DNA from: Ereboglobus sp. | GTDB taxonomy: Bacteria; Verrucomicrobiota; Verrucomicrobiia; Opitutales; Opitutaceae | Assembly (NCBI GenBank): GCA_029974595.1 | Contig: JARKRC010000007.1 | Coordinates: 1 to 64,000 of the forward strand | DNA length: 64,000 nt | Direction: 5' to 3' | Shown here: in pieces, positions 1-7,694 of the stretch | Layout of the letters: each line of letters begins with the position of its first letter | How positions within the stretch are numbered: the first letter of the stretch is position 1 | Program-made: the position numbers and the translations under genes | The notes under the pieces: generated by a model | Told to the model about the DNA's origin: nothing | What the model saw: the letters and a program-made list of their open reading frames with translations, nothing else | Databases searched by the model: none

Positions 1-82
1 GGCGGAGTGTTGAAGGTAACCAATGATGGGTAAACATGGTCACCATTTCTGATTATCAATGGTGACGATTGCTATCGATAAT

Positions 83-1600
83 CTACCCGTTGACCACGAC
101 TTGGCCGGCCGGAGGCTGCCAGTTGGCGGGCAGCAGTGGCGTCAGGTCGTCACGATTGGTCATCGCCGGCAGGCGCGAGAGCACGTCGCGAAGATATGCG
201 AGCGGGTCCCTGCCGTGGCGTTTGCACGAGATGATGATGGAGTAAAGGATCGCCGTGCGCCGGCCCGCTTCGGGGTGGCCTATGAACAGCCAGTTTTTCT
301 TTCCCAGCGCACTGGGCCTGATCGCGTTCTCTATGAGATTATTATCCAGCCGCGTCCAGCCGAGCCGGGTGTGCGCTTCAAGGCTTTCCCATTGGTTCAA
401 CAGATACGTGATGGCTTTGCCGCAAAGCGATTGGGGCAGCACTTTGTCGCGGCCTTGCAATGCGAGGGTTTTGAGCCATCGAAGCGTGCGCTCAAAGTGG
501 CGCGTGCGCAGATACGCTCGCACGTGGTCACGGCCAATGTCTTGTCCGTCCCATTCGCGTTCGAGCCGGTAGAGTCGCGCGATGAGTTTGAGCGCCACGC
601 GCGTGGCTTTCGGTTGCTCGGCCTGCGCCTCGAAGATGTAGCGGCGCGCGTGCGCCCAGCAGCCCGCCGCGTTCACGCCCGAGTGCTTTGCCGCGTAGTG
701 TTGCCAGGCTTTATACGCGTCGGACTGGAGCGTTCCTCGGTAACTTTCGCCCAAAACTTCCCCGGCGTGCTCGTGCGCGCGGTTTTCCTTCCATTCGAAC
801 ACGACGTCGCCGCCGGGCGTTCCCATCACCCAGAGATAGCCTGTGGTTGTGCCGCCGCGCGGCTGGCCCGGATCGTTGCAACGCACCGGCGTCTCGTCAC
901 ATTGTATGTACCCGCAATTCAGAAGGCCTTTTCGCATGGCTTTGTGGATGGGTTCGAGCCATTCAGAGGCGATGCGCACCCATTCGACCATGCTTTGCGC
1001 GGGCAGCATCATGCCATAGCGCGCCGACATGTTTTCGATGCGGCGCAGCGGCAGGTGGTCATGGTACTTCGCGACGATGACATACGCGATGAGTCCGGCG
1101 GAGGCGTAGCCGCCGGGAACCGGGCGCGCCGGGGCTGGCGCGAGCACCGGGGGGTGCGCGCGGTTGTCCTTGCGGCGGTACTTCGGGCGGATGATTTGCC
1201 TCTTGAAGATGCGCGGCGGGATGATGTCGAGTTCGACCGTCTTTTCCTCGCCGATTCTTTCATAGGCTTGCGGCTGGGCTTTCACTTCGTCGGGTTCAAT
1301 GACGATCGTTTCGGCCACGGGGAGTTTTTCAAAGGCCTCCCGGCCTTGCTCGCGCCTGGCCTGCGCATCGGCTTTCTGGCGCTCGTAGGTGATGGTCTCG
1401 ATCTTGCCCGCACGCTCGATTGCCTTTTCCAGTTCCCCCAGGTCGAGGAGGAGTTGCGCGCGGTCGAGCCTTTCGGATTGTCCGCCGCCGAAGAGTTTCT
1501 TCTTCAGCCAGGCTATCTGCGAGCGCAGTTGCGCCAGTTCCATCTTCAACTCGATGTTCTCGGCGTAAAGCTGTTCGGCGGGCGGCATCACGCCTGGCAT
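83..1600 (-). CDS. tnpC: IS66 family transposase (TnpC, DDE)
   Basis: DDE transposase that carries out cutting and joining of the IS66 element. The N-terminus has a leucine-rich coiled coil followed by the IS66 zinc-finger/linker region. The catalytic core shows CDETPV (first Asp), LQSDAYKAW (second Asp) and NNLIENAIRP (Glu), and the C-terminal IS66 domain includes KNWLFIGHPEAG. At about 505 residues it has normal family length. I start it at the ATG at 1600; a TTG nine codons upstream (1627) is an alternative. Translation is uninterrupted. It lies downstream of tnpB with an unusual AT-rich linker between them. Confidence 0.93.
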   Translation of the reverse strand: MPGVMPPAEQLYAENIELKMELAQLRSQIAWLKKKLFGGGQSERLDRAQLLLDLGELEKAIERAGKIETITYERQKADAQARREQGREAFEKLPVAETIVIEPDEVKAQPQAYERIGEEKTVELDIIPPRIFKRQIIRPKYRRKDNRAHPPVLAPAPARPVPGGYASAGLIAYVIVAKYHDHLPLRRIENMSARYGMMLPAQSMVEWVRIASEWLEPIHKAMRKGLLNCGYIQCDETPVRCNDPGQPRGGTTTGYLWVMGTPGGDVVFEWKENRAHEHAGEVLGESYRGTLQSDAYKAWQHYAAKHSGVNAAGCWAHARRYIFEAQAEQPKATRVALKLIARLYRLEREWDGQDIGRDHVRAYLRTRHFERTLRWLKTLALQGRDKVLPQSLCGKAITYLLNQWESLEAHTRLGWTRLDNNLIENAIRPSALGKKNWLFIGHPEAGRRTAILYSIIISCKRHGRDPLAYLRDVLSRLPAMTNRDDLTPLLPANWQPPAGQVVVNG

Positions 1601-1630
1601 CCATTGCAAGGGCACGCCCGGACGCAATGC

Positions 1631-1694
1631 TTTTTGATATTATCGTCATATATATAACGGGGCGTCGCCGCCTTTATTATATATTATTATAAAG
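1631..1694. other. AT-rich linker inside the IS66 element
   Basis: A roughly 64-base stretch between tnpB and tnpC is dominated by TATATA/TATTAT runs around a short GC-rich core (ggggcgtcgccgcc). Its composition is sharply different from the GC-rich genes on both sides. It could carry a promoter-like -10 for tnpC or be inserted low-complexity DNA. No reading frame is supported. Confidence 0.5.
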
Positions 1695-1700
1695 GCCCGC

Positions 1701-2048
1701 TCAACGGTTCTCATACCATGCCTTGCGCATGCCCTCGCGCAGGTCGATCCCGGCCAGGAGCATCGTGAGCGCCTCGGGACTGAGCGAGAGGCGCGCGGGG
1801 TCGCTGCCGGCCGGCCATGAAAAGCGCCCGCGCTCCAATCGCTTCGCCAGCACCCACACCCCCGTGCCGTCCCAATATAATAGTTTCACGCGGTCGCGCT
1901 TTTTGTTCGCGAAGACAAACACCGCGCCCTCGCGCGGATCGCTCCCAAGCGCGTTTTGCGCATGCGCCCACAGGGCGTTGAACTGGCCGCGCATGTCCAC
2001 CGGCGCCACCGCAAGGTAGATTTTGAGCGCCGAGGGAAAGGCCAGCAT
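1701..2048 (-). CDS. tnpB: IS66 family accessory protein TnpB (Orf2)
   Basis: Small conserved IS66 accessory protein of 115 residues, the usual size. Recognisable family signatures are the N-terminal VAPVDMRGQFNAL segment, FVFANKKRDRVKLLYWDGTG in the middle and the LERGRFSWP segment. It is required for transposition in studied IS66 elements, but its biochemical role is not established. The start is six bases from the tnpA stop, consistent with coupled translation. Confidence 0.93.
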   Translation of the reverse strand: MLAFPSALKIYLAVAPVDMRGQFNALWAHAQNALGSDPREGAVFVFANKKRDRVKLLYWDGTGVWVLAKRLERGRFSWPAGSDPARLSLSPEALTMLLAGIDLREGMRKAWYENR

Positions 2049-2054
2049 GATGTT

Positions 2055-2432
2055 TCAGCGCTCCAGTTGACGGACCAGTTCGGCCAGCGCGCCCGCGTCG
2101 GCTCCGCGTGCAACGCGCCCGTCGCGCAGCGCCACTTCCAAAAACGACGCGCGCGGGGCGATGCCGGCGGGCGCGTCCAACTCGACAAAGCGCACCGGCG
2201 CTACGCCCCCGGCCCGCTCGCCGCCAGGCCTTGCGCCCCGGCGCTCATCCGCAAGCCACGAGACAAAGGTGTGAAAGTTCACACCCGCTCGTTTCGCATA
2301 AGCCTTCTGTGTCATGCCGCTGGTCTTATACTCTGCGAGCACCTCCGCCCGCCGTTCTTCGCTTATAATGCGCCGGCCTCTGGCATCACGCACGCTTTCG
2401 TCGTTCACCACTTCCGTAATGGTTGTTTCCAT
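2055..2432 (-). CDS. tnpA: IS66 family protein TnpA (Orf1), helix-turn-helix
   Basis: First gene of the IS66 set, 125 residues. The N-terminal half resembles the IS3/IS66 OrfA helix-turn-helix: RRAEVLAEYKTSGMTQKAYAK followed by AGVNFHTFVSWLAD. The C-terminal half is an Ala/Gly/Arg-rich region typical of IS66 TnpA. Probably a DNA-binding factor that recognises the element ends. The start lies about 60 bases inside the inferred right terminus. Confidence 0.88.
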   Translation of the reverse strand: METTITEVVNDESVRDARGRRIISEERRAEVLAEYKTSGMTQKAYAKRAGVNFHTFVSWLADERRGARPGGERAGGVAPVRFVELDAPAGIAPRASFLEVALRDGRVARGADAGALAELVRQLER

Positions 2433-2465
2433 GCTCCCCAGCTTACCTCCTTTGGCTTCACTTGC

Positions 2466-2990
2466 CTATGAGGTGCCGCAGCGGTCATTTACCGAGAGCT
2501 GAAAAATCGCTGCTCCCGACAATCCGGCTTCGCGCAGGAGCTTCATCGCCCGCGCTTCGGCCGCGCGCATTTTGCGTTTTTTGGCGGGCTGCAAATCGTC
2601 GTAGCCCGCGAGGTGCAGCCAGCCGTGGACGACGTAGAGCATAAGTTCTTCCGCGAATTCCCGCCCGTGCTCTTTTGCGTAGCGTTCGGCTGTGTCCACC
2701 GACACGCATACTTCGCCCGCGACGCCGACCGAGGATTCGCCTTCAAATGTGATCACGTCGGTCGTTGACGGGTCACCGAGAAAATCACCGTGCAATTTTG
2801 CCAGCGCCGCGTCGTCCAAAAACACGAGCGAGAGTTCGCCTGCGGGGCATCCTTTGAGAAATCTCGACGCGTTCGCATCGAGCACGCCAATCGCGCGGGC
2901 AAGCGCGGCGCGATTCGTTTTCAGACGGCGGCAGGCGTTGTGGATGAGTACCTCGCGCATGGCCGTGTTGCTGGATGAGGCAGTTGTCAC
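2466..2990 (-). CDS. ybeY: Endoribonuclease YbeY (rRNA maturation factor), 3' end altered by IS66
   Basis: YbeY-family metal-dependent RNase acting in 16S rRNA 3'-end maturation and ribosome quality control. The signature segment is VVHGWLHLAGYDDL, which fits HGxLHLxGYDH except that the third canonical metal ligand is Asp instead of His. The upstream TDVITFEGE segment is also typical. The start at 2990 overlaps the phosphatase stop by four bases (ATGA); an internal ATG at 2960 is an alternative. The last eight residues and the stop codon fall within the inferred IS66 right end, so the native C-terminus was probably replaced. The conserved domain is upstream of that point, so the protein is probably still functional. 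Confidence 0.88.
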   Translation of the reverse strand: MTTASSSNTAMREVLIHNACRRLKTNRAALARAIGVLDANASRFLKGCPAGELSLVFLDDAALAKLHGDFLGDPSTTDVITFEGESSVGVAGEVCVSVDTAERYAKEHGREFAEELMLYVVHGWLHLAGYDDLQPAKKRKMRAAEARAMKLLREAGLSGAAIFQLSVNDRCGTS

Positions 2991-3727
2991 GGTGCGGGCG
3001 CGGCCGGCGTCGCGAGGGCGGCGATCTCTTCGCGAATCGCCTCGAAATCGGCGAGAAATTCGGGATTGCGCGCCAGCGATTGGGCGAGAGCGCGTCCGAA
3101 AACGCGGCCTGCATACACGTCGAGCGGCGTCTCGACTCCCCCGGTGACACGCAGCCAGCCGATTTCACGGCTTTGGGCCATGATGGCGGCGCGCTGATTC
3201 GGGAAAAGTTCGGCGAGCATCATTCCGTAAAGGGTGGCGCGCGTGGCATGCCCGCCCGGATAGGAGCCGGTTTCGTCCTTCGCTATGGCATCCTTGAAAT
3301 GATCCGAAGCGACCTGGGCGGGACGGGGACGCTGATAATATTTTTTTGCGCTTTCGATGAGCGGAACAACCTCGCGGTCGATCTTGGCGAAGAGCGCGTC
3401 GGTTTTGGGCAGTTTTGCCTTTTGAAACCACTCGCCGATGGCTGGCGAAAAATGAAAGACGGTGAGCTTGTTTTGCGATTTGCCGAGGGCGATCTGAGCA
3501 GGTGTGCGGGCGGCGTGGACGGAGAGGCTGCTCTCGCGGTCGGCGGCTTCCTCGGGCGTGCCGACTTCCGGGGGCATGGGAAGCAGGGCGATGACGTTCG
3601 GCGTCGTATTTGCGCCGAAATAGGCGTTTTTGGACGGCGCGGCGAATGCAAGCGGGACGGGCAATGCAAGCAGGATCAGCAGCGCGATCCGGCGCAGGTG
3701 GCCGTGATGTGTAGGCGTGGCATTCAT
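2987..3727 (-). CDS. PAP2/class A acid phosphatase-like exported protein, active site degenerate
   Basis: Exported protein of 246 residues with an N-terminal signal peptide (LALPVPLAFA, cut at about residue 29). It has the vanadium-haloperoxidase/PAP2 fold signatures: KX6RP at about residues 127-135 (KKYYQRPRP) and a second motif PGGH at about 156. The third motif, normally SRX5HX3D, reads LRVTGGVETPLD near 189-200, so the nucleophilic His is Glu and the preceding Ser is Leu. The PSGH serine is also Gly. The family is clear, but ordinary phosphomonoesterase activity is doubtful. Translationally coupled to ybeY through an ATGA overlap. Confidence 0.8.
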   Translation of the reverse strand: MNATPTHHGHLRRIALLILLALPVPLAFAAPSKNAYFGANTTPNVIALLPMPPEVGTPEEAADRESSLSVHAARTPAQIALGKSQNKLTVFHFSPAIGEWFQKAKLPKTDALFAKIDREVVPLIESAKKYYQRPRPAQVASDHFKDAIAKDETGSYPGGHATRATLYGMMLAELFPNQRAAIMAQSREIGWLRVTGGVETPLDVYAGRVFGRALAQSLARNPEFLADFEAIREEIAALATPAAPAP

Positions 3728-3793
3728 CGTAAGAATAGTGGGCCGAAAACCGTATGGGTTCCGGACGGCGTTTGCGAGGCAAAAGCCGCGCGT

Positions 3794-4900
3794 TCAGCGC
3801 ACTTGCAGGGTGTCGCCGCTGTATTCGAGGCCGAGGCTGGGGATGATGACGGCTTTGCGTTTGCCATCCTTGCGGACGTAGCCGGCGTGCCAGGCGTCGT
3901 AACCGGTGGCTTTGGCGGCGGCGAGGACGGCGTCGGTTTTGCCGCGGGAAACGTAGGCGGTGAAACCGATGCCCTGATTAAAGGTGGCATACATTTCGCG
4001 TTGGGAAATGGGACCGGATTCCTGAAGGAATTGGAAGAGCGCGGGCGCGGAGCGCGGGTCCGTGATTTCGTAAACGAAGGGCTCGTCGAGGCGCATGAGT
4101 TTGCGCCAGCCGTGCCCGGTGACATGGGCGACGTAGTTGAGCTTGAGGTTGCGGCGCTGGCATTCGCGGACGAAGGCGACGTAAATGACGGAGGGCGCGA
4201 GGAGGGCTTCGCCGTAGGTGCGCGGGTCGCCATGGCCGATGGGGGTGAGATAGCCTTGGGGAAGGCTGTCCGCGATTTTGCGGCAGAGGGTGAGGCCGTT
4301 GGTCTGCACGCCGGAGGAGGCGAGGAAGATGATGCTGTCGCCGTCGTGGATGTCGCCCGTGATACGGAGGTTTTTCGGGGAGATTTTTCCGATGGCGGAG
4401 CCGGCCAGGACGATTGTATCCGGATTTACGATACTGCGGAGCGTGGGCGTTTCACCGCCGCCCCAGACGGCGCCGGACTGGCGGCAGCCTTCGGCCCAGC
4501 CTTCGACGAGCGCGGTCATGCGTTTTTCGTCGGTGAACCACGCGGAGTCGCCCACGGCGGCGTGCATGGCGACGGAGATCGGGAGCGCGCCGCAGGTGAC
4601 GAGGTCGTTGACGATGGTGGCGACGGTGTCGATGGCGATTTCGCGATAGAAGGTTTTGCCGGTGGCGGCGTAATACGCGTCCGCCACAAGGTTCTTCGTG
4701 CCGAGGCCTTCCTCGACGTGGGCGAGGTAGTGATCGGAGGCTTCGATGAGATACGCGCTTTCGCCGCGGGTGGAGGCGGGTTCGGCGTAGCCGTGCGGGG
4801 CGAGGAGTCCGGCGGTAGCGCGCGCGGCTTTCTGGCAGGCGCGCTTGAAGGCGTCGAGCTGGTCGTAGTTCACACCGGAGGATTCGTAGCTGAGGGACAT
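3794..4900 (-). CDS. purM: Phosphoribosylformylglycinamidine cyclo-ligase (AIR synthase)-like
   Basis: PurM-family enzyme of 368 residues, which would convert FGAM to AIR with ATP in purine biosynthesis. Family features are GLGTKNLVAD and AIDTVATIVNDLVTCGALP near the N-terminus, GGGETPT, the ATP/metal region SSGVQTNGLTLCRKI, and the C-terminal domain with HVTGHGWRKLMR and FNQGIGF. It follows purF on the same strand with an 87-base gap that contains a hairpin. Its length is near the usual 340-350 residues. Confidence 0.9.
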   Translation of the reverse strand: MSLSYESSGVNYDQLDAFKRACQKAARATAGLLAPHGYAEPASTRGESAYLIEASDHYLAHVEEGLGTKNLVADAYYAATGKTFYREIAIDTVATIVNDLVTCGALPISVAMHAAVGDSAWFTDEKRMTALVEGWAEGCRQSGAVWGGGETPTLRSIVNPDTIVLAGSAIGKISPKNLRITGDIHDGDSIIFLASSGVQTNGLTLCRKIADSLPQGYLTPIGHGDPRTYGEALLAPSVIYVAFVRECQRRNLKLNYVAHVTGHGWRKLMRLDEPFVYEITDPRSAPALFQFLQESGPISQREMYATFNQGIGFTAYVSRGKTDAVLAAAKATGYDAWHAGYVRKDGKRKAVIIPSLGLEYSGDTLQVR

Positions 4901-4944
4901 GTCGGAAATAGGGAGCGCGGAATGGTTGCTTCGAGGACGGAGTT

Positions 4945-4980
4945 GCCGGCTTGAGCCGAACCGGGCCGGTTCAAGCCGGC
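4945..4980. repeat. 13-bp inverted repeat between purF and purM
   Basis: Arms 4945-4957 and 4968-4980 pair over 13 positions, with one G-U wobble in RNA, around a 10-base loop. No T-run follows on the purF-coding strand, so it is not a typical intrinsic terminator. It may attenuate or process the purF-purM transcript, or be one of the mobile palindromes seen elsewhere in the window. Confidence 0.7.
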
Positions 4981-4987
4981 GGATGAT

Positions 4988-6898
4988 TCAGTAGCTGCGG
5001 CCTTCGGATTTTTCGTAATAGTTGATGTAGGCTTGATTCACGACGCGGTAGCCGCCGGGCGTGGGATAATTGCCGGAGAAATACCAGTCGCCGGTGTGGT
5101 TGGGCACGGCTTTGTGGAGGTTTTCGATGGTTTGGAATATGATCTGCAGCTCGCCTTTCCATGCGAGGCCGCGGGGGCGTACGAGTTCGGCGATGCGCGC
5201 GGCGATTTCCTCGGGGGTGAAGGCATTGTAGATTTTTGCGACGTGATTGACCGTGCCGTTGCGGGCGACTTCCTCGCGGCAGAATTGGTAGACTTCCTGG
5301 AGGAGCGCGACTTTGCCGCGTTCCTTGATCAGGGAAATGGCGGCTTCGAAGGCGATGAGTTTGCCGAGTTCGGACATGTCGATGCCGTAGCAATCGGGAT
5401 AACGGATCTGGGGGGCGGTCGAGGCGATCACGATGCGCTTGGGCTGGAGGCGCGTGAGCATGCGGAGGATCGACTGCCGGAGGGTGGTGCCGCGGACGAT
5501 CGAATCGTCAACGCACACGAGGTTGTCCACGTTCGGGCGAATGGTGCCGTAGGTGACGTCGTAAACGTGGGAGGCAAGCTGGTTGCGGGCGGATTCCTGC
5601 CCGATGAAGGTGCGCAGCTTGATGTCTTTGCCGACGATTTTTTCGTCGCGGGGCCAGTTGCGGAGGATGACTTCGTCGAGGAGGGCTTCGGTGAGGCGGT
5701 TTTCCTGCTGGGCTTCGAGGAGAATTTTTTTCACCTCGTCGCGGCGTCGCTGGCGCAGAGAGTGCATGAGGCCGAAGTAGGCGATCTCGGAGGTGTTGGG
5801 GATGAAGCTGAACATGCTGTTGCCCCATTCGTGATTGATGGCGTCGAGGATCTGGTCGACGAGGAGTCCGCCGAGGCGTTTGCGCTCTTTGTAGATGTCC
5901 TGGTCGTTGCCGCGGGAGAAATAGATGCGTTCAAAGGAGCAGGCGGCGCGCGGAAGGGGCGGCGTGAATTGGATGTCGCTGAGGACGCCCCGGCGTTTGA
6001 TGACGATGACGTGGCCGGGGGAGACTTCCTGCACTTGGTCGATGGCGGCGTCGAAGACGGTCATGAGCGGCGCGCGTTCGGAGGCGAAGGCGACGACTTC
6101 GTCGTCCTGATACCAGAAGCAGGGGCGGATGCCGGCGGGATCGCGCGCGACAAAGGCGTCGCCGTTGCCGATCAGACCGCAGAGGGTGTAGGCGCCGTCC
6201 CACTGTTGGGCGGCTTTGGTGATGACGCGGGCGGGGTCGAGGTCCTCGCTGATGCGGCGGGACATTTCCTCGCCGGAGAGGCCGCGCGTGCGGAGGTATC
6301 GGTAGATGTCCTCGTGTTCCTCATCGAGAAAGAAGCCGATGCGTTCGAGGAGCGCTTGGGTGTCGGTGGCGAAGATCGGATGCTGGCCCATGGCGATGAG
6401 GCTTTGGTTCAGCTCCGTGGTGTTGGTCATGTTGAAGTTCCCGCAAAGGGAGAGATTGCGGGTCTGCCAGGGACTGCGCCGGTAGAAGGGGTGGCAGGAA
6501 CTGAGCGAGTAGCCGCCGCTGGTGCCGTAGCGGAGGTGCCCCATGTAGAGCTCGGCGCCGAAATCGAAATTTTTCTTCACGGTGTCGGCAAACTCGGGGT
6601 GGATGACACCCGAGGCGACCTTCTGGTTGTAATCGGCGAAAATGCGGTTGAAGACGCGGTCGAGGGGATTGGAGTCCACGCAGCGTTCGCGGAACATGTA
6701 TTGCTCGCCGGGAGGCATGTCGAGTTTCACAGCGGCGACGCCCGCGCCGTCCTGGCCGCGGTTGTGCTGCTTTTCCATGAGGAGGAACAGTTTTGTGAAA
6801 CCCCAGAGCGGAGTGCCGTATTTTTCTTGATAATACGAAAGCGGTTTTTTCAAGCGAACGAGCGCGATGCCGCATTCGTGTGTGAGTTTATCGGACAT
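4988..6898 (-). CDS. purF: Amidophosphoribosyltransferase (long Bacteroidetes-type PurF)
   Basis: Class II glutamine amidotransferase fused to a phosphoribosyltransferase, the first committed step of purine synthesis (PRPP + Gln to phosphoribosylamine). I start it at the ATG at 6898 (MSDKLTHECGIAL), which puts the catalytic Cys at residue 9 behind a short leader that must be removed. The upstream in-frame extension lacks conservation. Gln-domain motifs are QHNRGQDGAG and GHLRYGTSGG. The PRPP-binding loop is VCVDDSIVRGTTLRQS. At 636 residues it is much longer than E. coli PurF (505) and resembles the second PurF-like form of Bacteroidetes. It leads a likely purF-purM-phosphatase-ybeY unit. Confidence 0.9.
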   Translation of the reverse strand: MSDKLTHECGIALVRLKKPLSYYQEKYGTPLWGFTKLFLLMEKQHNRGQDGAGVAAVKLDMPPGEQYMFRERCVDSNPLDRVFNRIFADYNQKVASGVIHPEFADTVKKNFDFGAELYMGHLRYGTSGGYSLSSCHPFYRRSPWQTRNLSLCGNFNMTNTTELNQSLIAMGQHPIFATDTQALLERIGFFLDEEHEDIYRYLRTRGLSGEEMSRRISEDLDPARVITKAAQQWDGAYTLCGLIGNGDAFVARDPAGIRPCFWYQDDEVVAFASERAPLMTVFDAAIDQVQEVSPGHVIVIKRRGVLSDIQFTPPLPRAACSFERIYFSRGNDQDIYKERKRLGGLLVDQILDAINHEWGNSMFSFIPNTSEIAYFGLMHSLRQRRRDEVKKILLEAQQENRLTEALLDEVILRNWPRDEKIVGKDIKLRTFIGQESARNQLASHVYDVTYGTIRPNVDNLVCVDDSIVRGTTLRQSILRMLTRLQPKRIVIASTAPQIRYPDCYGIDMSELGKLIAFEAAISLIKERGKVALLQEVYQFCREEVARNGTVNHVAKIYNAFTPEEIAARIAELVRPRGLAWKGELQIIFQTIENLHKAVPNHTGDWYFSGNYPTPGGYRVVNQAYINYYEKSEGRSY

Positions 6899-7299
6899 GG
6901 TGAATGATGGTTGAGCGTGAAAGTGCGGAAAATGCGGCGGCGGTCGCGCTGCGTGTTTGTGCAGGGCGATTTTTGCGGACACTGCGGGCGTTTGCTGGAG
7001 GGAGGTTCGTGGCTGTGGCTCGCTGCGCGCTCATCAGCACCCTGCCCCGCGCATCATATGACAGGATCGCGCGCAGGCGAATCCCGTATTTTCGCAGACC
7101 GGCCCGCCGTCACTTTGCGTGACGTCCGGAGATCGATGATATCGAGTTGTCTGGTCGTTGATCTTCACGGGCCGTTAAAAACAAATGATGACGCCGGGAA
7201 TCCCAAAACGGTCAAGGGTATTTGCGCTTTTTGCGCAATCATCGGGGGATATTTTGCGGTATTGCCGCGCCATTAACGGCTGCGGCTGGGCGTGATCCG
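6899..7299. other. Intergenic region upstream of purF
   Basis: About 400 bases between the purF start and the end of the small minus-strand gene. It must hold the purF promoter, but I see no convincing -35/-10 pair or riboswitch. A small 6-bp inverted repeat (ttgcgc/gcgcaa) lies near 7223-7240. Short frames here lack codon bias or family similarity. Confidence 0.5.
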
Positions 7300-7542
7300 C
7301 TACGGGCGCAATTTTTTTATGGCATCAAACTGCTTTGGCGAAATCAGCCGCCTCGGCACGCGCTTCCCGGCTTCGTAAATCAATCTGTCCCAATCCTCAT
7401 CGGTCGGCGGGCCGTAGGTTTCCCATTGGGTGTGGTGTCCCTGCTTGCGCGTCCACTCGATGTTCCCGCCGTGGACGCTCGCGTTGATTTGGAATTTGCC
7501 GTCCTCGGGTGTTGTTTTCCACCAGCCGAAATCGATAGCCAT
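7300..7542 (-). CDS. Small hypothetical protein, 80 residues
   Basis: I do not recognise a family. It encodes a hydrophilic 80-residue protein with no signal peptide or membrane segment, rich in Trp and charged residues (FGWWKTTPEDGKFQINAS near the start, then PPTDEDWDRLIYEAGKRVP). The sequence looks like a real compact protein rather than a chance frame. A good ribosome-binding site (AAAGGAAG) lies eight bases before the ATG, unusual in this window and supporting expression. It lies just downstream of tRNA-Lys on the same strand. Confidence 0.65.
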   Translation of the reverse strand: MAIDFGWWKTTPEDGKFQINASVHGGNIEWTRKQGHHTQWETYGPPTDEDWDRLIYEAGKRVPRRLISPKQFDAIKKLRP

Positions 7543-7571
7543 GATGTGCTTCCTTTGGAAATGTGGGTTTT

Positions 7572-7605
7572 GGCTTTCAGCCTTCGGGCCTTCAGGTTTT
7601 CAGCC
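7572..7605. repeat. Degenerate CTGAAAGCC-type intergenic repeat
   Basis: Low-complexity stretch built from permutations of ggctttcagcc and ccttcagg. A closely related stretch on the opposite strand lies at 25560-25594 between ruvB and the DUF1275 gene. Probably a dispersed intergenic repeat. Confidence 0.5.
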
Positions 7606-7619
7606 TTTTATGTTCACGC

Positions 7620-7694
7620 TGGTGGGTTGACGGGGATTCGAACCCCGAACCAACGACTTAAAAGGACGCTGCTCTACCGTTGAGCTATCAACCC
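7620..7694 (-). tRNA. tRNA-Lys (anticodon TTT)
   Basis: Full cloverleaf on the minus strand. The acceptor stem is GGGTTGA/TCAACCC (7688-7694 with 7624-7630), the D arm is GCTC-AACGGTA-GAGC, the anticodon loop is CTTTTAA, and the T arm is CGGGG-TTCGAAT-CCCCG. The discriminator is A, as expected for tRNA-Lys, and CCA is encoded. The anticodon stem has one U-U mismatch and one G-U pair. Confidence 0.95.

Larger units (their letters stand above)
1..2492 (-). mobile_element. IS66-family insertion sequence (left end not resolved)
   Basis: Three consecutive minus-strand genes in the order tnpA, tnpB, tnpC are the full gene set of an IS66-type element. The right terminus is placed at about 2492 because the minus strand there begins GTAAATGACCGC, and IS66 ends commonly begin GTAA; this boundary is inferred. 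The left terminus was not found. An 8+8 base inverted repeat (39-46 with 59-66) lies just beyond the tnpC stop, but no 8-bp target duplication of the right flank (cgagagct) is visible, so the left end may lie before base 1 or the duplication may have been lost. All three genes are open, so the element could be active. Confidence 0.85.

Noticed and set aside
59-1657. 532-codon plus-strand open frame
   Set aside because: Antisense to the clear IS66 transposase; composition follows GC-rich shadowing and no family is recognised.
2975-4954. 659-codon plus-strand frame
   Set aside because: Lies opposite purM and the PAP2-like gene; glycine/aspartate-rich shadow composition.
5033-6907. 624-codon plus-strand frame
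   Set aside because: Antisense to purF, which has complete catalytic motifs.
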